64,000 nucleotides of DNA. Source: Streptomyces fulvoviolaceus. GTDB taxonomy: Bacteria; Actinomycetota; Actinomycetes; Streptomycetales; Streptomycetaceae. Positions 48,346 to 56,562 of the stretch are shown here, piece by piece (positions within the stretch are counted from its first letter, which is position 1; each line of letters opens with the position of its first letter). The notes under the pieces are model-generated. The model was not told the DNA's origin and ran no database searches. It was given only the letters and a program-made list of their open reading frames with translations. Made by a program: the position numbers and the translations under genes. Where the stretch lies: the NCBI RefSeq assembly GCF_000718165.1, contig NZ_JOEY01000002.1, positions 62,001 to 126,000 on the forward strand, written 5' to 3'.

Positions 48346-49848
48346 ATGCGGGTGCTCCTGGCGGCCTGTGCGGCCTTCCTGGCCAAGCGGCTACGACGTT
48401 CCGGCGCGGGCCCTGTCCCGGTCCTCCCGGTACTCCTGGCGGCCGCCCTCGCCGTCGCCCTCGCGCAGACCGTGGTCGTCCCGGCGCTGCCGCTCTTCCA
48501 GCGCCGGTTCCACGTCTCGCAGCCGGACGCGGCCTGGCTGCTCACCGCGTTCATGCTCGCCTCGGCCGTGGTCACCCCGGTCGCCGGGCGGCTCGGCGAC
48601 CTGCTCGGCCACCGGCGGGTGATGGCGGCCTGTCTCGCCTGCCTCGTCGCCGGCAGCGTGCTCGCCGCGTACGCCGACCACGCCTCCTGGTACGCCGGGA
48701 CCCTCGCCGGACGGGCCCTGCAGGGCTGCGCGGGCGGGGTGTTCCCGTCGGCCTTCGGGCTGGCCAGGCAGGAGACCCCTCCCGAGCGGCTGAGCGGGGT
48801 GATCTCCGCGCTCAGCGCGATGTTCGGGGTGGGCGGCGCACTCGGCATCGCCGTCGCGGGGCCGCTGGTGGACGCGGCGGGGACGGTGTGGCTGTTCGTG
48901 ACGCTCGCGGGGCTCGCGGGGGTAGCCCTGGTGGGGGCGCTCGGGATGGGGAGCGTGACCGGGGTTCGCCCGGAGACCGCCTCCCCGGCACGCCCGAGGA
49001 CCGGTCTCGACCTCACCGGCGCCCTGCTGCTGGCGGCCGCCCTCGTCGCCGTGCTGCTCGGCATCACCCAGGGGCGAGTCTGGGGCTGGGCGTCCGCCCC
49101 CACGCTCGGGCTGGTCGGGGGCGGCCTGCTGCTCGGCGGCTGCTTCCTGGCGGTGGAGCTGCGTTCGGCGGCGCCGCTCGTCGACCCGCGGCTGCTGCGG
49201 GGGCGGGCCCGGGCCGGCACGCATGCGGCGACCCTGGTGATCAGTGTGGCCATGTTCTCCGCGGCCACCCTGATCCCGCAGTTCGCACAGACCCCGGGGA
49301 GCAGCGGGTACGGCTTCGGCGCCTCCCCCACCGTTACGGGGCTGCTGCTGGTGCCGATGGCGCTGTGCATGGTGCTCGCCGCCCCGCTGTCGGCGTGGGT
49401 ATCCGCCCGCCGGGACAGCCGTACGGCCTTCCGGATCGGCGCGGCACTCGCGGCCGCGACGCTCGCCGCGCTCGGGGCGGCGCACGGGAGCCTCGCGGTG
49501 TTCGCCGTGACGGGAGCGCTGCTCGGGCTGGCGTACGGCTTCGCGTTCGCCTCGCTCGGCGGGCTGGTGATCGGCGCGGTGCGGGCCGACCAGACCGGTG
49601 CCGCCACCGGGATCAACACCATCCTGCGGACGGTGGGCGGCGCGGTCGGCTCCCAGCTCGCGGCGGTGGTGGTGACCACCTCCGCCGCACCCGGCACGGG
49701 CGGCCTGCCCGCCGAGTCCGGCTACACCACGGCCTTCCTGGCCTCGGCGGTCACCGCGGTGGGCGCGCTGGCGGTGTCCTACGTACTTCCGGGGCCGGGC
49801 GGTGAGCGTGGGCCGGTACGGAGGCGGGCGGCGGATGTCAGCTCCTGA
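48346..49848 (+). CDS. MFS multidrug efflux transporter (DHA2, EmrB/QacA-like)
   Basis: 500 residues, ATG 48346 with AAGGAGG nine bases upstream. About 14 transmembrane helices; the family motif GRLGDLLGHRRVMAACLACLVAGSVLA after TM2, and motif C-like GRALQGCAGGVFPSAFGLARQETPPERL. Proton-driven export of drugs or own metabolites. It is regulated by the divergent TetR gene. Its 3' end lies in the first unit of a ~190-bp tandem repeat. Confidence 0.94.
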   Translation: MRVLLAACAAFLAKRLRRSGAGPVPVLPVLLAAALAVALAQTVVVPALPLFQRRFHVSQPDAAWLLTAFMLASAVVTPVAGRLGDLLGHRRVMAACLACLVAGSVLAAYADHASWYAGTLAGRALQGCAGGVFPSAFGLARQETPPERLSGVISALSAMFGVGGALGIAVAGPLVDAAGTVWLFVTLAGLAGVALVGALGMGSVTGVRPETASPARPRTGLDLTGALLLAAALVAVLLGITQGRVWGWASAPTLGLVGGGLLLGGCFLAVELRSAAPLVDPRLLRGRARAGTHAATLVISVAMFSAATLIPQFAQTPGSSGYGFGASPTVTGLLLVPMALCMVLAAPLSAWVSARRDSRTAFRIGAALAAATLAALGAAHGSLAVFAVTGALLGLAYGFAFASLGGLVIGAVRADQTGAATGINTILRTVGGAVGSQLAAVVVTTSAAPGTGGLPAESGYTTAFLASAVTAVGALAVSYVLPGPGGERGPVRRRAADVSS

Positions 49849-50260
49849 GGTGCCGTCTGGGGGGCGGGTTCGGGGGCTGGGCCCCGGGGGGCGAGGCGCG
49901 AGGGGCCCGGGGGGCCGGGGGCCCGGGTCCGGCGAGGTCCGGGTCCGGCGAGGTCCGGGTCCGGCGAGCCCGGGTCCGGGAGTGCGGCGAGCGTGAGCCG
50001 GTACGGAGGCGGGCGGCGGACGTCAGCTCCTGAGGAGCCGCCCGGGGGCCCGAGTTCGGGGGCTGGACCCCGGGGGGGCGGGTCCCGGGGGGCGGGTCCG
50101 GCGAGGTCCGGGCCCGGGAAGTCCGGGTCCGGCGAGGTCCGGGTCCGGCGAGGTCCGGGTCCGGCGAGGTCCGGGTCCGGGGGTGCGGCGAGCGTGAGCC
50201 GACGCGGAGACGGGCGGCGGACGTCAGCTCCTGAGGTGCCGTCCGGGGGCCCGGGGAAGC
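49815..50260. repeat. Three ~190-200-bp tandem repeat units with internal minisatellite
   Basis: The motif TACGGAGGCGGGCGGCGGAT (variants ACGCGGAGACGGGCGGCGGA) followed by GTCAGCTCCTGAGG recurs at ~49815, ~50000 and ~50200; between copies are runs of GGTCCGGGTCCGGCGA-type 16-bp repeats. The first copy is the end of the efflux gene. The rest (to ~50360) is non-coding; open frames there are GC-rich artefacts. Confidence 0.8.
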
Positions 50261-50360
50261 GGGCCCGGGGAGCTCGGGTCCCCCCCGGGGGCGGGTCCCG
50301 GAGGGCCGGGTCCCGGAGGGCCGGGTCCCCGGGGGCCCTGGAAGTCCGGGTCCGGGGAGG

Positions 50361-51296
50361 TCAGTCCCTGTCCGGTCCGTCCAGCCCGTCCAGGAAGGGC
50401 TCGATCGCGCCCCGCCACGCCTCCGGCTGGTCGTAGTGCACGAGGTGGCCGGCGTCGGCCACCTCCGCGTACTCGCCGCGGGGCAGGACGCGGACCATCT
50501 CCTGGGCCTCGGCGCGGCCCAGCTCGCCGTCGAGGCCGCGGACGACCAGGGCGGGGCACTGGACCTGGGCGAGCTCCTCCCAGTGCGCGTCGTACACCCA
50601 GGTCTCGCGGGACTGGAGCATCTGCTCCGGGTCGAAGACGGGGCGCCAGCCGTCGGGGGACTCGGCCATCACCTCGGCATAGAACTCGCCGCGGGCCGGG
50701 TTCGGGCGCTCCACCCAGGGGTCGTCCTCGCCGAACCACTTGCGTACGTCGGCGAGCGTGGCGAAGGGGACGGGCCAGGCCTTGAACCACTCCGCCCACT
50801 CGCGCTGCGAGGCCGCGCCGAGCGCGGAGGCCCGCATGTCGCAGATGATCACTCCGTGGACCAGGTCGGGGCGTTTGGCGGCGAGCTGCCAGGCGGTCAG
50901 GGCACCCATGGCGTGGCCGATGAGGACGGCCCGGGCGAGACCGAGCTGTTCGAGGGCGGCCTCGACGTCCTCGACGTATGCCTCGCGGGTGAAGGAGGCC
51001 CGTGGGGGCTTGTCGCTCCGGCCGTGGCCGCGCTGGTCGAGCGCGACGGCGCGGTGGCGCTCGGAGAGCCAGCGGGCGGTGGACGCCCAGTGCGAGGCGC
51101 GGCCCATGAGGCCGTGCAGTAACAGCACCCCGGATGATCGTTTCTCCGGTGCGGCTTGCGATGCGCCTGCCGGTGCGTGTTGCGGTACGGCCGATTCCGG
51201 TGCGTCCCTCGTCGGGTCGGTCTTGGGAGGGTCACCGAACTCCCAGGCGGTAAGACGCACCCCGCCCGCTCCGGTCACGTCGATGCGCCGCGCCAT
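50361..51296 (-). CDS. Alpha/beta hydrolase-fold protein lacking the nucleophile Ser
   Basis: 311 residues from ATG 51296 (MARRIDVTGAGGVRLTAWEFGD). The fold marks are HGLMGRASHWASTARWL, LDQRGHGRSDKP, and catalytic-type Asp (VVRGLDGELG) and His (DAGHLVHYDQPEAW). The nucleophile elbow reads VLIGHAMGALTAW: the Ser of GxSxG is Ala (codon GCC, ~residue 128). It is therefore unlikely to be a classic esterase and may be a binding protein or cofactor-free oxygenase-type variant. Transcribed away from a palindrome region at 51406. Confidence 0.88.
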   Translation of the reverse strand: MARRIDVTGAGGVRLTAWEFGDPPKTDPTRDAPESAVPQHAPAGASQAAPEKRSSGVLLLHGLMGRASHWASTARWLSERHRAVALDQRGHGRSDKPPRASFTREAYVEDVEAALEQLGLARAVLIGHAMGALTAWQLAAKRPDLVHGVIICDMRASALGAASQREWAEWFKAWPVPFATLADVRKWFGEDDPWVERPNPARGEFYAEVMAESPDGWRPVFDPEQMLQSRETWVYDAHWEELAQVQCPALVVRGLDGELGRAEAQEMVRVLPRGEYAEVADAGHLVHYDQPEAWRGAIEPFLDGLDGPDRD

Positions 51297-51405
51297 TGGC
51301 ACCCCCCTAGCTCCGCGCCCTGTCGGCCCTGCCTGCCCTGTCTGCCGTTCCTGTGTCGTACACCCCTGCAGCGCACACACCGCGCGCCCCGTCACCCACA
51401 GACTA

Positions 51406-51421
51406 TCGAATGTGTATTCGA
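51406..51421. promoter_or_regulatory. 16-bp palindrome resembling a LexA/SOS-type box
   Basis: TCGAAT-GTGT-ATTCGA; actinobacterial LexA sites read TCGAAC-N4-GTTCGA, so this differs at one base per arm. It is ~110 bp upstream of the alpha/beta hydrolase start and immediately before a small rightward frame. Confidence 0.4.
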
Positions 51422-51423
51422 GA

Positions 51424-51477
51424 ATGGCGTTCCTGGCGGCAACACCCCTCGTTCGAGTGACCTCGCTCAAGGAATGA
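51424..51477 (+). CDS. Possible 17-residue leader peptide
   Basis: ATG immediately after the palindrome (leaderless-type position), MAFLAATPLVRVTSLKE, with stop TGA overlapping an ATG (51474) of an 80-residue downstream frame. There is no Shine-Dalgarno and no family match. Listed because the ATGA coupling and the position are suggestive; may be chance. Confidence 0.2.
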   Translation: MAFLAATPLVRVTSLKE

Positions 51478-51587
51478 TCGCCGCCGCCGAGGGGAGATCT
51501 TCAGCGGGAGGCGGACCGCTCGGGGAAAACGGTCCGAAGGGGATGACCCTGGGAGCTCGGGGCTCCGGGTCAGCACAGGGGAGGACA

Positions 51588-51615
51588 GGCCCCGGCGCCG
51601 TAAGGCGCCGGGGCC
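51588..51615. terminator. Strong hairpin terminator
   Basis: GGCCCCGGCGCC / GGCGCCGGGGCC, 12-bp perfect stem with a GTAA loop. It can act on either strand; it is 227 bp beyond the stop of the DtxR-family gene on the minus strand. Confidence 0.75.
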
Positions 51616-51841
51616 ATCCATACGTCTACGGCACATCCGCCCGCCCCCTCAGGTCATATGCCTCACGCGACAGCCTCGCACGGGAAGCGTCCGAGCGCTG
51701 CGATTCCGCACACTGAATCTTGGAATCGAAGCGAACTCCGAAGCGGACCCCGAAGGGAACTCGGGGACATCACAACTGCCCCACAGGTACCGGGAGTTGA
51801 CGACCTCGGTGCGTCGCTCGATGCGTCGATCAGCGCGTCGC

Positions 51842-52534
51842 TCAGCGCTTGGCGACGAACACGTGGGACGCGACGTCCGACTCCAGCTCGGCCGCCTCGC
51901 CGCCGCTGCCCACCAGCACACCGCCCGCCGACTCCGTCACGCTCACCACCGAGCCGGGCTGCACGCCCGCCCGGCGCAGCGTGTACATCAGCTGCGCGTC
52001 CGTCTGGATCGGTTCGCCGATCCGGCGCACGACGACCGTCTTGCCGTCGATCCCCGGGTCGAGGTCGGCCAGCGACACCATGCCCTCGTCCAGGAACGGG
52101 TCCGCGCCGTCCTTCTCGCCGAGCTCCTCCAGTCCCGGGATCGGGTTGCCGTACGGCGACTCGGTGGGGTGGCGCAGCAGCTCCAGGACCCGGCGCTCGA
52201 CGGCCTCGCTCATCACGTGCTCCCAGCGACACGCCTCGGCGTGGACCTGCTCCCACTCCAGGCCGATCACATCGACGAGCAGGCACTCCGCGAGGCGGTG
52301 CTTGCGCATCACGCGAGTGGCCAGCCGACGGCCCTCGTCGGTCAGCTCGAGGTGTCGGTCGCTGGCGACGGACACCAGTCCGTCGCGCTCCATCCGCGCC
52401 ACGGTCTGGCTGACGGTCGGCCCGCTCTGGTCGAGCCGCTCGGCGATCCGGGCGCGCATGGGGACCACACCTTCCTCCTCCAGCTCGAGGATGGTGCGGA
52501 GATACATCTCCGTGGTGTCGATCAGTCCGGACAT
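51842..52534 (-). CDS. DtxR/IdeR-family metal-dependent regulator
   Basis: 230 residues, full length with C-terminal SH3-like (FeoA-type) domain. N-terminal winged HTH (MYLRTILELEEEGVVPMRARIAERLDQSGPTVSQTVARMERDGLVSV), metal-binding helices RVMRKHRLAECLLVDVI and EACRWEHVMSEAVE that supply the Cys, Glu and His ligands of both DtxR sites, then TLRRAGVQPGSVVSVTES. It should be iron-responsive (a DmdR2/DesR-type protein in Streptomyces). Iron boxes were not recognised in the window. It is divergent from the SIS-domain gene; the 300-bp gap holds a DasR-like site. Confidence 0.95.
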   Translation of the reverse strand: MSGLIDTTEMYLRTILELEEEGVVPMRARIAERLDQSGPTVSQTVARMERDGLVSVASDRHLELTDEGRRLATRVMRKHRLAECLLVDVIGLEWEQVHAEACRWEHVMSEAVERRVLELLRHPTESPYGNPIPGLEELGEKDGADPFLDEGMVSLADLDPGIDGKTVVVRRIGEPIQTDAQLMYTLRRAGVQPGSVVSVTESAGGVLVGSGGEAAELESDVASHVFVAKR

Positions 52535-52730
52535 ACGTGCCCCTTGATGAGATCTGCCGGAAGCACGACAGCTTCCCGGCGCGTGCGCTGGCCCTGGCAT
52601 CAATTCTGCCGGATACCACTGACAAGCGTGCCGCGCCGTTGAAACCAAGGGGTTACACGGGGGTTCCCGACGCACCCCGGATACCGCCGGATGTCCGCGA
52701 GCGACGGCCTCACGGCCGTATTGACATCCC

Positions 52731-52746
52731 AGTGGTCCAGACCGCA
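52731..52746. promoter_or_regulatory. Candidate DasR-responsive element (dre)
   Basis: AGTGGTCCAGACCGCA, which fits 13 of 16 positions of the DasR consensus AGTGGTCTAGACCACT. It is ~100 bp before the SIS-domain gene, whose product family handles amino-sugar phosphates, the ligands of DasR. Confidence 0.6.
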
Positions 52747-52767
52747 CGGTGATCCGCGACACAGGTA

Positions 52768-52806
52768 CCGCTGCGGACATCCGCTGAGAACATCCGCTGC
52801 GGACAT
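52768..52806. repeat. Three tandem 13-bp repeats before SIS gene
   Basis: CCGCTGCGGACAT, CCGCTGAGAACAT and CCGCTGCGGACAT in direct succession, ending 32 bp before the ATG at 52839. Confidence 0.7.
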
Positions 52807-52838
52807 CAGACACCACTGACGCTCCGAAGGGACCCCGC

Positions 52839-53594
52839 ATGAGCGACGGCAAGCTGTCCGGCCGGTTCTTCGACGCCGCGATCGGCCTGCTGCAACGGGT
52901 CCGGGACGAGGAGGCCGAGTCCGTCGCGGCCGCCGGCACGCTCCTCGCCGACACCGTCGCCTCCGGGGGCCGCCTCTTCGCCTTCGGCGCCGGCCACTCC
53001 TCCCTCGCCGCGCAGGACATCGTCTACCGCGCGGGCGGCCTAGCCCTGATGAACCTGCTGGCCGTCCCCGGTGTCGTCGGCGTCGACGTCATGCCGGCCA
53101 CCCTCGGCTCGGCCCTCGAACGCGTCGACGGCCTCGCGAGCGCCGTCCTGGACTGCTCGCCGCTCCGCGCGGGCGACGCCCTCGTGATCATCTCCCTCTC
53201 GGGCCGCAACGCGCTCCCCGTGGAGATGGCCCTGCACGCCCGCACCCTGGGGGTACGGGTGATCGGCGTGACGTCGGTGGCGTACGCCACGGAGACGAAG
53301 TCCCGGCACTCCTCCGGCACGTACCTCAAGGACCACTGCGACATCGTCCTCGACTCGAAGATCGCGATCGGCGACGCGGAACTCACCCTCGACACGGTCC
53401 CGGCCCCGTTCGCCCCGGCCTCCACGGTCGTGACAGCGGCGTTGCTGCAGGCGGTGATGGCCACGGCGGCCGGCAACCTGGCCGACCGGGGCATCGAGCC
53501 ACCGCTGCTGCGGTCGGGGAACGTGGACGGCGGGCACGAGTGGAACGGGCGGGTGTTCGAGGAGTACGGGGACCGGATCTTTTACCGGCAGTAG
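52839..53594 (+). CDS. SIS-domain sugar-phosphate-binding protein
   Basis: 251 residues of a single SIS domain with GGRLFAFGAGHSSLAAQDIVYRAGG, ISLSGRNALPVEMALHARTLGVRVIGVTS and the conserved C-terminal TLDTVPAPFAPASTVVTAALLQAVM. It lacks the catalytic features of full isomerases such as GlmS/GmhA partners and is close to the sugar isomerase (SIS) proteins annotated near the pdxH region of Streptomyces. It probably binds or isomerises an aminosugar phosphate. The dre-like site upstream supports an amino-sugar link. Confidence 0.9.
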   Translation: MSDGKLSGRFFDAAIGLLQRVRDEEAESVAAAGTLLADTVASGGRLFAFGAGHSSLAAQDIVYRAGGLALMNLLAVPGVVGVDVMPATLGSALERVDGLASAVLDCSPLRAGDALVIISLSGRNALPVEMALHARTLGVRVIGVTSVAYATETKSRHSSGTYLKDHCDIVLDSKIAIGDAELTLDTVPAPFAPASTVVTAALLQAVMATAAGNLADRGIEPPLLRSGNVDGGHEWNGRVFEEYGDRIFYRQ

Positions 53595-53626
53595 GGACTC
53601 ATCGGGGGGCAGGCAGTCGTGTCACC

Positions 53627-53667
53627 GGGCTGCGGGCTGCGGGCTGCGGGCTGCGGGCTGCGGGCAG
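53627..53667. repeat. Heptanucleotide tandem repeat
   Basis: Five copies of GGGCTGC plus a partial one, between the stop codons of two convergent genes; could slip in length. Confidence 0.85.
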
Positions 53668-53674
53668 TTCGTGC

Positions 53675-55081
53675 CTACCCCCGCCCCACCACTCCACCCA
53701 GATCCAGTGCCGAGGCGATCCGCACCGCCACATCCTCCGCGTACACCGCGTCGGACCGCTCGAACTGACTCCGTCCACCGCCCCGCAGGAACGTCACGAC
53801 CCCCAACGTCCGCCCCCGGCTCCGCAGCACCGCACACAGCGAGTGCACGGTGTCCAAGGGCCACTGCCGGGCCCGCGCCCACTCCCGCGCCTGCTCGGCC
53901 GGCACCGCCCCCACACTCGCCCGCACCGACCCGGTCCGGTCCACGCACTGCAGCGCCGGATGCCCCTCGCCGTACCGCACCGGCAGCCCGGCCGCCCCCG
54001 TGAGCAGGCTCGGCCCCGGCGACCCGGAGGGTGTCGTGGCGACACGTACCAGCCGTACCGGCCCCTCCGCCTCCCCGTCGGCCACCGCGCCGCCCGACAC
54101 CCGGTCGATCAGCGCGTGGTCGGCGAAGCCGGCGAGCGCGAAGTCCAGGTGGACGACCGCCGCCTCGGCCGGGTCCTCGCACTCGGCGGCGGCCCGCGCC
54201 GCCCGGTGCAGCTGGTTGGTCCGGAACCGCAGCAGCGCCGCCTCCTGCTCGCTCTGCTTGGCCTCGGTCACGTCCTGGAAGAGCCAGCCGACGCCCAGCG
54301 GAACGGGCTCCTCCGCGAGCGGCGAGGCCAGCCGTACGAACCCGCAGCGCCAGCAGCGCCGCTTGTCGCCGTCCGGTGTCCGCACGCCCACCCAGATCTC
54401 GGCGGGCGCGGGCGGCGCACCCTCGGCCAGCACATGAGTGAGCGCGCTCTCCAGCTCCTCCACGCCCTGGGCGAGCAGTTCCCCGAGCGGCCGCCCCAGC
54501 ACGGACGTACGCCCGATACCGAGGGACCGGGCCGCATGAGCGTTCACGACGGCAGGCCGCAAATCCGCGTCGACAAGCACGACACCCCAGGAGGCATCCT
54601 CGAACAGCGCCTCACTCAGCGCGATGGACCGCTCCAGATCGATCTGCGCGTGCACCTCGCTGAACGCGCAGTACACCCCGGCCGGCTTCCCGTCGGGCCC
54701 GCGCACGGCGGCGGACTGGGTCCGTACGAGAACCCGCCCCCCGTCCTTGGTCAACAAGGCGAACTCATGCACCTGCCGCCCGGGGGCCTGCATGGCGGAC
54801 AGCAGCCGCCCCTCGACCTCCTCGGCGTCCGCACGCCGTACGGCCCACCCGGCGAACCCCTGCCGCCCCACGGCCTCGGCCGCGGTCCAGCCCAGAATCC
54901 GCTCGGCCTCACGGTTCCAGTGCGTGACGACGCCGTCGGCATCGAAGGCGCACAGGGCCGCGTCCATCCCGTCGAGGAGCGCGGCGAGCAGATCGGAGCC
55001 GCCGGGGCCCTCCGGACCGTCCCGACCGGGCTCGTCCGGCCCCAGCTCGTCGGTGGTCCCACTACGCCGGGAAGCACTCAC
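53675..55081 (-). CDS. PAS-PAS-GAF sensor protein
   Basis: 468 residues from GTG 55081 (VSASRRSGTTDEL), with AGGGGG upstream; a TTG at 55114 is a possible earlier start. First PAS (~35-145, LAALLDGMDAALCAFDADGVVTHWNREAERILGWTAAEAVGR), second PAS (~160-280, VLVDADLRPAVVNAHAARSLG), then a GAF-like domain (~295-468). No kinase, phosphatase or DNA-binding output is present, so it may be a stand-alone sensor or regulator of a partner. Convergent with the SIS-domain gene. Confidence 0.85.
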   Translation of the reverse strand: MSASRRSGTTDELGPDEPGRDGPEGPGGSDLLAALLDGMDAALCAFDADGVVTHWNREAERILGWTAAEAVGRQGFAGWAVRRADAEEVEGRLLSAMQAPGRQVHEFALLTKDGGRVLVRTQSAAVRGPDGKPAGVYCAFSEVHAQIDLERSIALSEALFEDASWGVVLVDADLRPAVVNAHAARSLGIGRTSVLGRPLGELLAQGVEELESALTHVLAEGAPPAPAEIWVGVRTPDGDKRRCWRCGFVRLASPLAEEPVPLGVGWLFQDVTEAKQSEQEAALLRFRTNQLHRAARAAAECEDPAEAAVVHLDFALAGFADHALIDRVSGGAVADGEAEGPVRLVRVATTPSGSPGPSLLTGAAGLPVRYGEGHPALQCVDRTGSVRASVGAVPAEQAREWARARQWPLDTVHSLCAVLRSRGRTLGVVTFLRGGGRSQFERSDAVYAEDVAVRIASALDLGGVVGRG

Positions 55082-55212
55082 CTGGACCCCCTGCAGGCTG
55101 CGTCTCTCTTGCAATCATCTAACTGGAACGTGACGCAGCACACACCGGGTTCCCGCAAGATTGAGGGAATCGTTGTACGGCGGAAGCGCGACGTCAGCGG
55201 TTTCACCTGCGC

Positions 55213-55665
55213 TCAGGCCAGCCTGAGGTCGACCCAGAGGTCGGTCTCGCCGTCGAGCACATACCGTTCGACCTCAACAAATCCCCGCGCCTCGGCAAAC
55301 CGCACCCCGTCCTCATTGACGGCGAGCACACACGTCTCGATCACCCGAGCCCCGAGCACACGCGCGTGGCCGAGCGCCTTCTCATACAGCGCCGCCCCAA
55401 ACCCCCGCCGCCGGAACTCGGGCAGCACACGCGCGATGACGGTCGCCACGGCCTCCTCGCCCTCCGGCGGCCGCACGGTCGAGCACCCGACGAGCACGTC
55501 CCCGAGATAGGCGTTCTCGAGCCGATACCGCCGACCGCGCTCCCGTACGTCATCGAGCCCCATGGCGGCAGGCGGCACGATCACGTTGTGCACGTGCCGC
55601 CACTGCTCGAGCATGGCGTCACCCACGACGGGCTCGATCCGCCACCCCGCCTTCATCTCCGTCAT
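55213..55665 (-). CDS. GNAT-family N-acetyltransferase
   Basis: 150 residues, complete GNAT fold: strands through YLGDVLVGCSTVRP, acetyl-CoA motif VLPEFRRRGFGAALYEKALGHARVLGARVIETCVLAVNEDGVRFAEARGFVEVERYV. Substrate unknown. It is transcribed towards the PAS gene and divergent from the DUF4240 gene. Confidence 0.92.
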   Translation of the reverse strand: MTEMKAGWRIEPVVGDAMLEQWRHVHNVIVPPAAMGLDDVRERGRRYRLENAYLGDVLVGCSTVRPPEGEEAVATVIARVLPEFRRRGFGAALYEKALGHARVLGARVIETCVLAVNEDGVRFAEARGFVEVERYVLDGETDLWVDLRLA

Positions 55666-55753
55666 GCGCGGAACGCTAAATGATCAGTGAGTGCACGTCC
55701 ATGGTGCGACCTTCCCAAGCCGTTGTCAGACCCCGCTGGCACAGTCCAGGGCC

Positions 55754-56335
55754 ATGGACACCGACGAGTTCTGGAACCTCATCGAGACAGCCCGCTCGAA
55801 CACGACAGCCGACCACCGCTTCCACCAGGCCATGGTCGCCCTGCTGGTGTACCGCTCCCCGCCGGACATCCTCGAGTACGAGGCACGCTTCGACGCCCTC
55901 CACGACGCGCTCTACCGCTGGGACGTCTGGGCGGCCGCCTACCTCATCGGCGGCGGCTGCTCCGACGACAGCTTCATGGACTTCCGTGCGGGTCTGATTA
56001 CTCAAGGGCGTACGTGGTACGAGCGGGCGGCGGCCGCACCCGACAGGCTCGGCGACCACCCCGAGGTCATCGCCGCCGCCTCCGCCTTCGAGGACCGTGC
56101 GCTCTTCTACGAGGAGGTCAACTACTGCGCCGCCGAGGCATACGAGCACCACACCGGCGACCCGGACGCCTTCTACGAGGCATGGAAGCAGTACGAGGCC
56201 GACCACCCGGATCCCGGGCCCGAGACCGACATGGGCGAGGACTTCGACTTCGACGATGCGGGCGAGATGCAGGGAAGGCTGCCGCGGCTGGCTGCGCTTT
56301 TCCTGGCTGATGGCTCTGCTGACGGATGCCTTTAA
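55754..56335 (+). CDS. DUF4240-domain protein
   Basis: 193 residues from ATG 55754 (MDTDEFWNLIETARSNTTADHRFHQAMVALLVYRSPPDILEYEARFDALHDALYRWDVWAAAYLIGGGCSDDSFMDFRAGLI), which matches the DUF4240 pattern. The C-terminus is very acidic (EADHPDPGPETDMGEDFDFDDAGEM). Function unknown. Some members occur near toxin-immunity or mobile loci. Directly upstream of the IscB unit; its 3' flank could contribute the IscB guide if the element's left end is nearby. Confidence 0.85.
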   Translation: MDTDEFWNLIETARSNTTADHRFHQAMVALLVYRSPPDILEYEARFDALHDALYRWDVWAAAYLIGGGCSDDSFMDFRAGLITQGRTWYERAAAAPDRLGDHPEVIAAASAFEDRALFYEEVNYCAAEAYEHHTGDPDAFYEAWKQYEADHPDPGPETDMGEDFDFDDAGEMQGRLPRLAALFLADGSADGCL

Positions 56336-56439
56336 CAGCAAGATCGGCTACGCGTTCGAGGATTTGAGGGTTCTTCGCACGAATGAGCGTCATCTATCGA
56401 TTCGGCCGCCGCACACCACAGTGATCACTACCGTCCCCT

Positions 56440-56562
56440 GCATACGCACGAGAGGAGGTCACTCGCTCCACCAGCCGCGAGCCGGAGCCTGCCCCTCAAG
56501 AGGTGTCAGGCCGAGTGACCAGCCCAAGTCATCACGGTCCGAAGGATCAAGGAGGTGCACCG
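56440..56562 (+). ncRNA. Predicted IscB omega RNA scaffold (upstream part)
   Basis: A 9-bp perfect stem, GGTCACTCG (56457-56465) with CGAGTGACC (56512-56520), encloses at least one further hairpin (GCCTG...CAGGC with inner CCTC/GAGG near 56487-56511). IscB omega RNAs lie immediately upstream of iscB, so the structure and position agree. A further stem within the coding extension (CCGACGGG/CCCGTCGG, 56726-56733 with 56747-56754) suggests the RNA continues into the gene. The guide would lie 5' of the scaffold. Confidence 0.55.
56549..56556 (+). promoter_or_regulatory. Strong Shine-Dalgarno fixing the IscB start
   Basis: AAGGAGGT six bases before ATG 56563. It indicates that the ~105-residue extension is translated. 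Confidence 0.75.

Larger units (their letters stand above)
51297..51841. other. Non-coding regulatory region with palindrome and strong hairpins
   Basis: ~545 bp between two leftward genes. It holds the palindrome TCGAAT-GTGT-ATTCGA (51406-51421), several possible short stems (CGGACCG/CGGTCCG around 51515-51535; GGAGC/GCTCC around 51553-51566) and a very strong terminator-like hairpin (51588-51615). A rightward RNA from ~51420 to ~51615 is possible. On the other strand it would lie downstream of the DtxR gene. Confidence 0.5.
52535..52838. other. Divergent regulatory region, DtxR / SIS genes
   Basis: 304 bp containing a -35-like TTGACA (52721-52726), a DasR-like site (52731-52746) and three 13-bp tandem repeats (52768-52806). 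No extra gene is supported. Confidence 0.6.

Noticed and set aside
49849..50360. Two plus-strand frames (64 and 147 codons) in the repeat region
   Set aside because: They only translate GGTCCGGGTCC-type repeats; no start signal or family.
51440..51640. Known riboswitch, SRP RNA, tmRNA or RNase P RNA in the structured region
   Set aside because: No recognisable consensus element of any of these; kept only as an unassigned candidate.
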